Origin: Desulfovibrionaceae bacterium UBA930
GTDB taxonomy: Bacteria; Desulfobacterota; Desulfovibrionia; Desulfovibrionales; Desulfovibrionaceae
Length of the DNA stretch: 13,666 bases
Direction: 5' to 3'
NCBI GenBank assembly: GCA_002293605.1
Contig: DBDO01000018.1
Location: forward strand, 1 to 13,666
The notes under the pieces were generated by a model. That model was given only the letters and a program-made list of their open reading frames with translations, did not search any database and had not been told where the DNA came from. Both the position numbers and the translations under genes were made by a program. Shown piece by piece: positions 7,632-13,666 of this stretch (the stretch's first letter is position 1; each line of letters begins with the position of its first letter).

Positions 7632-9242
7632 ATGGGAACTTCCCGCGCGGGACGATTGTTTACAGGCAGGCAGGGCATGGCGCTGGCGGCGCTGGCGCTC
7701 GGCCTGAGCGTATTTCTTTCACGCATTCTGGGGCTTGTGCGGGACAAGGTGATCGCCCTGCATTTCGGGGCCGCGCTGGAATCCGACATATATTTCATGG
7801 CCTTTGCCCTGCCGGATTTTTTGAACTACCTGCTGGCCGGGGGCTATTTTTCCATTACCCTGGTGCCGCTTCTTGCCCGCATTTTTGCAGAGGATGAAGC
7901 GGAAGGCTGGCGCTTTTTTTCCGCTGCCGTGTGCTGGGCCGCCCTGCTCATCTGCCTGCTGACTCTGCTTGCCTGGCTTGCCGCGCCCCGCATTGCCCCT
8001 TGGCTGGCCCCTGATTTTCCGCCCGCGGCGCACGAACGGCTGGCCCTTTTTCTGCGCATCATCCTGCCCGCGCAAATCTGCTTTCTGCCCGGCGCATGCT
8101 TTACAGCCATGCTCTATCACCGCCGCCAGTTCACGGTTCCGGCCCTGACGCCCCTAGTATACAACCTCTGCATTATTGGCGCGGGCCTTTTCGCCCTCAA
8201 GCTTTTTCCCGCCCGGGGCATGGAGGGTTTTTGCTGGGGCGTGCTTGCCGGGGCCTTTCTGGGCAGCCTTGCCCTGCCCGTTCTGGCGGTTCGGCAGGGC
8301 GGGCTTTGCTTCAGACCGCGTCTGCAGCACCCGGCCATGAAGCGGGTGCTGCTGCTGGCCCTGCCCTTGATGCTGGGCCAATCCATCGTGGTTCTGGATG
8401 AGCAGCTGGTGCGTATCTTCGGCTCGCTGACGGGGGAGGGCGGGGTGAGCCTGCTCAATTACGCCCGGCGCATCATGCTGGTGCCGGTGGGCGTTGTGGC
8501 CCAGGCGGCGGGTCTGGCTTCCTATCCCTTTCTGGCCGCGCTTGCCGCATCCAACGACAAGGCCGCTTTTGACCGCAGCCTGAACCAGGCGGCTTCAAAC
8601 ACGCTGCTTATAGCCCTGCCGCTTTCTTTGTGGATGCTGGCCATGGCCGAGCCGATCATGCGTCTGATTTTTCAGCAAGGCGGTTTTACGACACAAGACG
8701 CTTCAGCCTCCGGCCTTTTGCTGGCAATCATGCTTTCCGGCGTGGCCTTTTGGACCGTGCAGCAGATTCTCGGGCGGGCCTTTTACGCCTGCCAGAATAC
8801 CCTGACCCCGGCGTTCGCCGGAACAGCGGCAAGCCTGCTCGCCCTGCCCCTGTACTTTGCGGGGGCGCGCTATTTTGGCGCGCCCGGTGTAGCTGCGGCA
8901 GGAACGCTTGGCGTGGCCCTGTACGCCATCTTTCTTGGCCGGGCCTGGAAGCGCGCCCACGGGGGAGCGGGCCTTGCAGGGCTTGCCGCAAAGGCCGTAA
9001 AGGCGCTTTGCTTCTGTCTGCCGGCCTGCGCGGCCTCCTTTGGCGCGGGCCTGCTGCTCCGGCCTTTTTTCGCCGCAAACTCTCTGTGGGGCGCGGCAGC
9101 GACCATCATGACCGGGGGGCTGGCCTTTGCCCTGGTCTACCTCAGCCTGGGGCTGGCCTTTGCGCCCTCCCTATGTGCGCCCTTTACGCCTTTTTTTCAT
9201 AAGATTTTGAATAAGCTTGGTTTTTTGCGGCAAGCAGGGTAA
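7632..9242 (+). CDS. murJ: MurJ/MviN-family lipid-linked precursor flippase, divergent
   Basis: 536 residues, about 14 predicted membrane helices and typical MviN signatures: SRILGLVRDK (30-39), S-D-I-Y-F-M-A-F (51-58), Y-A-R-R-I-M (277-282) and Q-G-G-F-T (349-353). Aligned to my memory of E. coli MurJ, Arg18, Arg24, Asp39 and Arg270 correspond to Arg31, Arg37, Asp52 and Arg280. The functionally important Arg52 and Glu57 are replaced by Asn65 and Gly70. The family flips undecaprenyl-linked precursors across the inner membrane; this member may flip lipid II or another lipid-linked glycan. ATG 7632 (GCGGAG 9 bases upstream) puts about 15 residues before the first helix. ATG 7539, with AGAGG 8 bases upstream, is a good alternative that adds 31 residues. 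The gene is last in the ACP-SDR-ligase operon, 127 bases (or 34) after the ligase. It overlaps the opposing MFS gene by 59 bases. Confidence 0.82.
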   Translation: MGTSRAGRLFTGRQGMALAALALGLSVFLSRILGLVRDKVIALHFGAALESDIYFMAFALPDFLNYLLAGGYFSITLVPLLARIFAEDEAEGWRFFSAAVCWAALLICLLTLLAWLAAPRIAPWLAPDFPPAAHERLALFLRIILPAQICFLPGACFTAMLYHRRQFTVPALTPLVYNLCIIGAGLFALKLFPARGMEGFCWGVLAGAFLGSLALPVLAVRQGGLCFRPRLQHPAMKRVLLLALPLMLGQSIVVLDEQLVRIFGSLTGEGGVSLLNYARRIMLVPVGVVAQAAGLASYPFLAALAASNDKAAFDRSLNQAASNTLLIALPLSLWMLAMAEPIMRLIFQQGGFTTQDASASGLLLAIMLSGVAFWTVQQILGRAFYACQNTLTPAFAGTAASLLALPLYFAGARYFGAPGVAAAGTLGVALYAIFLGRAWKRAHGGAGLAGLAAKAVKALCFCLPACAASFGAGLLLRPFFAANSLWGAAATIMTGGLAFALVYLSLGLAFAPSLCAPFTPFFHKILNKLGFLRQAG

Positions 9243-10371
9243 GGGCAAAGCCGAGCGCCGCGCAGGCGGCCCCGGTGAAAAAGACAGAAGGGTAGCCGAA
9301 AAGCGGAATAAGCAGGCCGGTCAGCGGGCCTGTCAGGGCAAAGGAGATATCCTGAAAGGCCGTAAACAGGCCTACGGCTGTGCCCCTCCCTTCTGCCGGA
9401 ATGGAGCGCAAAAGCTCCACCCCGATGGAGGGGTAAATCATGGAGCATCCAAAGCCTGTCAGGGCGATGCCCACAAAGGCAAGGGCCTCTGTGGGGGCCA
9501 GGGCGAGCAGAGTCAGCCCCGCAGTTTCTATGCTGAAAAAGATCAGGGCCGGACCCCGGCCCGGAATTCTGTCCGGAATTTCTCCGCAAAAGATACGGGC
9601 GACAATAAAGAAAAGCCCGAAACAGCTTAAGGCCAGACCGGCCTGCCCCCAGTGCTCCGAGGCAAAATAGAGCGCGATAAAGGCGCTGATAGAGGCGTTG
9701 CCCACGCCATGCAGGGTGAGGCAGAAGCCGGGCCGCAGCACTGTGGAAAGCATGCTGCCGAGCCTTGCCGCCCTTTCTTTGGGTACGCGCGGGCTTTCCG
9801 GCTTGCGAAGGGCGCAGAGCAGGGCCAGGAGCGGAAAAAGAAGCGTTGCGCCGCCAAGGGCGGCAATGCCCCAGGCATCCCAGAGGGCCAGGCCGAGCGG
9901 CGCGCCAAAGGCGATGCTGGCATACATGGACATGCCGAGCCAGGCGATTACCCGTCCGGCATGGTTTGGGCCGAGCAGACTGAAGCCCCAGGTCAGGGTA
10001 CTGGTGCCCACCATGCTGTGGGCCGCCCCAAGGCAGATACGGCTGAGAAAAATGCAGGGGAGCTTCAATTCGTCCGGCAGCAGGGAACCGGCGATGAAGA
10101 GATAGGGCAGGCCGGAGAGGGAGGCGAGAACAGCCCCGGTAAGCGTAGTGCGTCTGGCCCCCCAGGTGTCGGCAAGCCTTCCGGCAAAGCCGCGCAACAG
10201 CATGTTGACAACAAAATGCAGCCCGATGGTGAAGCCCACCACAGCCTCGCTGTAGGCAAGGCTCTGGTGCACATAGAGGGGCAGAACCGGAAGCGGCAGG
10301 CCCACGATGAGAAAGGTGAAAAAATGGGCCGCCACCAGGGGAAAGAAGGGTTTTGTCTCGGCAAAGCTCAT
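9184..10371 (-). CDS. MFS transporter, YhhS/YfcJ-like
   Basis: 395 residues, hydrophobic throughout with about 12 predicted membrane helices in two halves. It closely follows the pattern of E. coli YhhS as I remember it: I-V-G-L-P-L-P-V-L-P-L-Y-V-H near the start, the MFS loop motif G-R-L-A-D-T-W-G-A-R-R (64-74), G-R-V-I-A-W (139-144) and F-G-A-P-L-G (155-160). This family is of drug/H+ antiporter type and its physiological substrate is poorly known. ATG 10371 is preferred; an in-frame TTG at 10392 would add seven residues, and neither has a strong Shine-Dalgarno. It lies about 200 bases downstream of the helicase gene on the same strand, behind a hairpin array, so it is probably transcribed separately. 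No functional tie to its neighbours is evident. Confidence 0.88.
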   Translation of the reverse strand: MSFAETKPFFPLVAAHFFTFLIVGLPLPVLPLYVHQSLAYSEAVVGFTIGLHFVVNMLLRGFAGRLADTWGARRTTLTGAVLASLSGLPYLFIAGSLLPDELKLPCIFLSRICLGAAHSMVGTSTLTWGFSLLGPNHAGRVIAWLGMSMYASIAFGAPLGLALWDAWGIAALGGATLLFPLLALLCALRKPESPRVPKERAARLGSMLSTVLRPGFCLTLHGVGNASISAFIALYFASEHWGQAGLALSCFGLFFIVARIFCGEIPDRIPGRGPALIFFSIETAGLTLLALAPTEALAFVGIALTGFGCSMIYPSIGVELLRSIPAEGRGTAVGLFTAFQDISFALTGPLTGLLIPLFGYPSVFFTGAACAALGFALTLLAAKNQAYSKSYEKKA

Positions 10372-10417
10372 GTGGATGCTGTTTTCGCTCAAGTGATTTG
10401 AAGCTGTCTGTCTGCTC

Positions 10418-10562
10418 TGTGGGCTCCGCCCACACCCGGCAGGGGCGTGGCCCCCTGCACCCGCAATTTCCTAAAAGCGGCAGAGCCGCTTTTAGGCGAT
10501 GGGGGTCAAGGGGACTGGTCCCCTTGCGGGAGTCCAGAGGGCCGCGCCCTCTGGCGGAACCC
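10418..10562. repeat. Array of five intergenic hairpins (REP-like)
   Basis: Five consecutive inverted repeats fill the gap between the helicase and transporter genes: TGTGGGC/GCCCACA (10418-10434), CAGGGG/CCCCTG (10440-10457), a 12-bp stem CCTAAAAGCGGC/GCCGCTTTTAGG (10470-10496), CAAGGGGAC/GTCCCCTTG (10507-10526) and CCAGAGGGC/GCCCTCTGG (10534-10554). No T-run follows any stem, so this is not a standard terminator, though it may stabilise the 3' end of the helicase mRNA or slow polymerase. A 21-base stretch (10449-10469) recurs inverted at 13645-13665, which shows the unit is repeated. Palindromic units of this style are, from memory, common between genes in Desulfovibrio relatives. Confidence 0.75.
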
Positions 10563-10572
10563 CTGGTACTCT

Positions 10573-13500
10573 TCAAGGACCGCCCTGCCAGTCGGCCCGC
10601 ACACGCACGCTTTGCCCCGCCTTGTTGGTAAAGAGCAGGTAGCCCTGTTCTTTGCCGAAAAGGTAGAGATCCCGTGTCAGTTCTACGTCTTTTACGCAGT
10701 ATTTCTCAATTTTGTCCAGGCGCTGCTCTTTCCACCATCTGAGGGCGAGCAGCCCGTTTGCGCTTTTTCGCGCGCCCAGGGTAGCGGCGGAGAGATTATC
10801 CAGCGAAATTCTGTAGGAAAGCTGTTCATATACCTTGAGCAGCATGTCAAGGGTGGGCAGCGCGCGAAAGGAAAAGCCCGGCGCGTGCGGCTCCAGCACG
10901 GCATAGTCAAAGCGCAGCAGATTGAAGCCGACTACCAGCGGCGCAGAAGCCAGAACTTCGGCCATTTCCGGGATGCGGTCCTGGCTATAGGCGGTGAAGG
11001 CCTCTGTTCGGGAGTCATACACAACGGCGATACTGACGCCCATGCGCGAGGCCTTGTGCCAGCCGCCAACCTCGTCAGCCGAATAGCGCGTTTCCACATC
11101 CAGCACGACAAAATCACGGGGATTGTCCCGCCTTGCCGTAACTGGGGCTTGTCCTGTTTCGGTAAGACTTTTCCCGCCCGAACCGGCGGGTTCCGACATC
11201 CGGGCCATGCTGCGCTCCTTTTTTTCGATAGGGCCGGAGCCTTGGAGAAGCGGGGAGTACAGGGGGAGCTCCTCGTTTTTCCGGGCGCTGTTTTCTTCCA
11301 GCCCGCTCAGGGGCGAGGCCAGTATGGCCTCGGCCTCGCCGATGCCCTGCGGGCAGGGTTCAAGCATGCTTTTCAGCAGGAGCACGGCCCCTTCCTTGTC
11401 AATGGGGCGGTTGCCGGAGCCGCATTTGGGCGAATGCACGCAGGAGGGGCAGCCGAGTTCGCAGGGGCAGTCGGCCATGGCGCGCAGAACATGTGCAAAG
11501 AAGTTTTCAGCCTGGGCAAAGGCGGCGCGGGTCAGACCGGCCCCGCCCGGCATGCCGTCGTAAATGAACACGCAAGGCCGCCCGGTCTGGGGGTGCATGG
11601 GCGTGGAAATGCCGCCGAAATCATTCCTGTCCGCCATGACCAGCAGAGGCAGCATGCCGATGCCCGCGTGTTCCAGGGCATGAATGGCCCCCATAAAGTG
11701 CATGCGCGCCGCCTCAAGCCCGGCCTGGGCAGAAGAGGGAATCTGAAACCATAGCCCTTCGGTTTCAAAAATCATGGGGGGCAGATCGAGCGGGACTACG
11801 CCAAGAAGCTGACGGTTTTTGACCGCCCTTTTTTCGTAGCCGGTCACATGATCCGTAATTTTGAGGCGACCGCGCTGCAAGGGAATGCCGCATACGCGCC
11901 GTGCCTCGTCCAGGCTCAGTATTTCCGTATCCTTGTGGCTGCGGGTGCGGGTGAACCAGGAAGGCCTGAAGGGTCGGGCCAGGGCGCGGCCTCCGGGCAG
12001 GTCCAGTTCCGTAATTTCAAAATGTCTGCCCAGGTGGATGTAGATGGCACCGGGGTGGGCCTCGCGCAGGGCGCGCACGCCGTCAACGCTGCCGATATGC
12101 TCGCCGCTTGCCGTTTCAATGCTTACCGTGGCCCCGGAACCGCGCAGGGCCACATGGCGCTGCGGGCGTTTGCGAGCCGCAATCCACTCCTTTCCGTCCG
12201 CCGAGCGGAGCAAAATGCCCCTTTGTTCCAGATTTTCGACGCAGGCCAGCACCGCAGGCGTGCACCAGGCCGCATCCGGGCTTTTGCCGGGCCGCAGGGG
12301 GAGTTCGGCAGCCGCGCATTCCAGATGGCGATCAAGAATAACCGGATTTTCAGGGTTGAGCGCGGCCTTTTCCGGCGCGCGGGAAAAAAAGTCCTGCCCG
12401 TGCCGTACGATGTACTGATCCAAGGCATCCTCCTGGGCGATGAGGATCACGGCGGATTCCCGGCTGCTTCTGCCGACGCGCCCGCCCCGTTGCAGCGTGG
12501 CCATGACCGTTCCGGGGTACCCCACCAGCAGGCAGAGATCCAGCGCGCCGATGTCAATGCCGAGCTCCAGGGCGCTGGTGCTGATTACGGCCAAAAGCTC
12601 GCCCGAGGCCATGCGGCTTTCGATGTCGCGGCGCTCTTTGGGAAGAAAACCGGCCCTATAGGCACTTATTCGCTCGGCATAGGGGCCGGACTGTTCCGAG
12701 GCCCAGAGGCTGATCAGTTCGGTCATGCGGCGCGACTGGCAGTAGACAATGGTGCGAAGGCCCCTGCGCAGCGCGGCTTTGAGCAGCTTGATAGCCACGG
12801 CAGAGGGGCTTTCCAGGGGGTTCATGAAAAGATAGTGGCGTTTGCCCTGCGGCGCGCCGCTTTCAAGCACGGGCAAGGCTTTTGCGCCCGTGAGCAGGTG
12901 GGCTAGTTCGGCAGGGTTGCCTATTGTTGCCGAGCAAAAGGCGAACACAGGGGAGGCGCCGTACAGGGCCGCGATGCGTAAAAGACGCCGGAACACCAGG
13001 GCCATATGGGAGCCGAGCAGGCCCCGGTAGCTATGCACCTCGTCCACCACCACCAGGGAAAGTCCGGCAAAGAGCGTGGCCCATGCATGATGGTGCGGCA
13101 GCAGGGAAAGGTGCAGCATTTCCGGGTTGGTCAAAAGGGCGTGCGGGGGATTTTTCCGTATTTTGCGCCTGAAATGGGGAGTGGTGTCGCCGTCGTACAC
13201 GGCGGCCAGGGGGCGGGCCTCTTCGGGCCAGTGCGCGGTCATGGCCCGGAAGGAGGCCAGTTGATCCTGAGCCAGGGCTTTTAAGGGAAAAAGAAAGAGC
13301 GCGCGGGCGTCCGGGTCGTGCAGATGACGCTCGATAAGGGGCAGGGTGTAAATCAGGGACTTGCCGCTGGCCGTGGGCGTGGCCGTGACAACGTGCTTTC
13401 CCGCGCGCAGGGCGTCCAGGGCAAGGGCCTGATGGCTGTACAAAGAGGGGATGCCGAGCGTGTGCAGCATATCCCGCACGGCCCTTGGCAGCGGGCGGGC

Positions 13501-13629
13501 GGTTTGCCCGTACGCGGCGCTTCGCTCCGGCAGGATCGTATGCCAGGTGATTTGCGGACCGAGCGTACCCGAGGCCTTGAGGGCCGCGACATACTCGGCA
13601 ATATCAGCTTCATTGGGCGGCTGTTTCAT
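10573..13629 (-). CDS. MrfA/YprA-type helicase fused to a DnaQ-like 3'-5' exonuclease domain
   Basis: 1018 residues from ATG 13629 (an in-frame TTG at 13638 is the alternative; no good Shine-Dalgarno is seen for either). The helicase core shows Y-S-H-Q (64-67), Walker A T-P-T-A-S-G-K-S (84-91), DEVH (196-199), S-A-T (233-235), Y-C-Q-S-R (296-300), T-S-A-L-E-L-G-I-D (351-359) and Q-R-G-G-R-V-G-R (380-387). Next comes the MrfA/DUF1998-type region with the Cys cluster C721-x-C-x3-C-x2-C-x5-C736, a presumed Zn site. After a low-complexity linker (about 755-838) an RNase H-fold exonuclease domain follows: D844-x-E846, G-F-N-L-L-R-F-D (901-908) and Y977-x3-D981. B. subtilis MrfA is a 3'-5' DNA helicase that works with the separate exonuclease MrfB in mitomycin-adduct repair; here both activities lie in one chain. 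DNA repair is therefore the likely role. The MrfB C-terminal TPR part is absent. Confidence 0.9.
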   Translation of the reverse strand: MKQPPNEADIAEYVAALKASGTLGPQITWHTILPERSAAYGQTARPLPRAVRDMLHTLGIPSLYSHQALALDALRAGKHVVTATPTASGKSLIYTLPLIERHLHDPDARALFLFPLKALAQDQLASFRAMTAHWPEEARPLAAVYDGDTTPHFRRKIRKNPPHALLTNPEMLHLSLLPHHHAWATLFAGLSLVVVDEVHSYRGLLGSHMALVFRRLLRIAALYGASPVFAFCSATIGNPAELAHLLTGAKALPVLESGAPQGKRHYLFMNPLESPSAVAIKLLKAALRRGLRTIVYCQSRRMTELISLWASEQSGPYAERISAYRAGFLPKERRDIESRMASGELLAVISTSALELGIDIGALDLCLLVGYPGTVMATLQRGGRVGRSSRESAVILIAQEDALDQYIVRHGQDFFSRAPEKAALNPENPVILDRHLECAAAELPLRPGKSPDAAWCTPAVLACVENLEQRGILLRSADGKEWIAARKRPQRHVALRGSGATVSIETASGEHIGSVDGVRALREAHPGAIYIHLGRHFEITELDLPGGRALARPFRPSWFTRTRSHKDTEILSLDEARRVCGIPLQRGRLKITDHVTGYEKRAVKNRQLLGVVPLDLPPMIFETEGLWFQIPSSAQAGLEAARMHFMGAIHALEHAGIGMLPLLVMADRNDFGGISTPMHPQTGRPCVFIYDGMPGGAGLTRAAFAQAENFFAHVLRAMADCPCELGCPSCVHSPKCGSGNRPIDKEGAVLLLKSMLEPCPQGIGEAEAILASPLSGLEENSARKNEELPLYSPLLQGSGPIEKKERSMARMSEPAGSGGKSLTETGQAPVTARRDNPRDFVVLDVETRYSADEVGGWHKASRMGVSIAVVYDSRTEAFTAYSQDRIPEMAEVLASAPLVVGFNLLRFDYAVLEPHAPGFSFRALPTLDMLLKVYEQLSYRISLDNLSAATLGARKSANGLLALRWWKEQRLDKIEKYCVKDVELTRDLYLFGKEQGYLLFTNKAGQSVRVRADWQGGP
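11206..11220 (-). promoter_or_regulatory. Internal ribosome-binding site and ATG at the exonuclease junction
   Basis: On the minus strand AAGGAG (11215-11220), preceded by an A-rich run, stands 6 bases before an in-frame ATG (11206-11208, Met808 of the fusion). This is a better start signal than either candidate at the gene's own 5' end. Initiation here would give a free 211-residue exonuclease ending at 10573. It could be a relic of two formerly separate genes or a working internal start. Confidence 0.55.
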
Positions 13630-13644
13630 GAGAGGCAAGGGAAA

Positions 13645-13665
13645 AAATTGCGGGTGCAGGGGGCC
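13645..13665. repeat. Partial inverted copy of the intergenic hairpin repeat
   Basis: These 21 bases are the exact reverse complement of 10449-10469 in the hairpin array beyond the other end of the helicase gene. The copy is cut by the window edge, so its full extent is unknown. It sits 16 bases upstream of the helicase ATG. Confidence 0.75.
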
Positions 13666-13666
13666 G

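Noticed and set aside
9205..9235. Possible bidirectional terminator at the convergent gene ends
   Set aside because: Only a 5-bp GCTTG/CAAGC stem with an 11-base loop is visible, which is too weak to call.
10418..10562. Hairpin array as a CRISPR or as a standard terminator
   Set aside because: The five stems differ in sequence with no regular repeat-spacer pattern, and none is followed by a T-run on either strand.
9197..10576. 459-residue minus-strand frame overlapping the MFS gene
   Set aside because: Composition is Arg/Pro/His-rich and non-membrane, while the alternative minus-strand frame encodes a convincing MFS transporter.
10447..11754. 435-residue plus-strand frame opposite the exonuclease domain
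   Set aside because: It crosses the non-coding hairpin array and is antisense to conserved exonuclease and Zn-cluster motifs.
11848..12906. 352-residue plus-strand frame opposite the helicase core
   Set aside because: Antisense to helicase motifs V and VI and the following region, with low-information composition and no supporting signals.

Overview
The window looks like a stretch of a GC-rich Deltaproteobacterial chromosome, most likely a Desulfovibrionaceae-type organism. That assignment is an inference from codon use, gene types and intergenic hairpin repeats, not from a marker gene. No rRNA, tRNA, CRISPR array, integrase or transposase is visible.

Layout. (1) Positions 2-4576, plus strand: the 3' part (1524 residues visible) of a giant, acidic, repeat-rich surface or secreted protein. 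It has a Gly/Asp/Pro linker, a long beta-repeat region broken by Tyr-rich helical insertions, three and a half 24-residue RTX-like repeats and a C-terminus typical of type I-secreted adhesins. A strong intrinsic terminator follows (4600-4632). (2) Positions 4677-4827: a non-coding, strongly self-complementary, MITE-like element. (3) Positions 4873-9242, plus strand: a tight five-gene operon with two tandem acyl-carrier proteins, a FabG-like reductase (SDR), a short AMP-forming acyl ligase (ANL family) and a divergent MurJ/MviN-family flippase. The gene set suggests that an acyl group is activated, loaded on a carrier protein and reduced, and that a lipid-linked product is then flipped across the inner membrane. 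No acyltransferase or ketosynthase is present in the window. (4) Positions 9184-10371, minus strand: a YhhS/YfcJ-like MFS transporter whose 3' end overlaps the flippase gene tail-to-tail by 59 bases. (5) Positions 10418-10562: an array of five perfect or near-perfect hairpins. Part of it recurs in inverted orientation at the window's right edge (13645-13665). (6) Positions 10573-13629, minus strand: a 1018-residue MrfA/YprA-type DEAD/DEAH helicase fused in frame to a C-terminal RNase H-fold (DnaQ-like) 3'-5' exonuclease domain.

The most notable points are these. The helicase-exonuclease fusion joins in one chain the two partners that Bacillus subtilis encodes as separate proteins (MrfA and MrfB). 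It also keeps a perfect AAGGAG ribosome-binding site and ATG at the domain junction, so a free exonuclease may be made as well. The ACP-ACP-SDR-ligase-flippase operon looks like a compact, unassigned acyl-modification pathway. Its flippase lacks two charged residues that are essential in E. coli MurJ.
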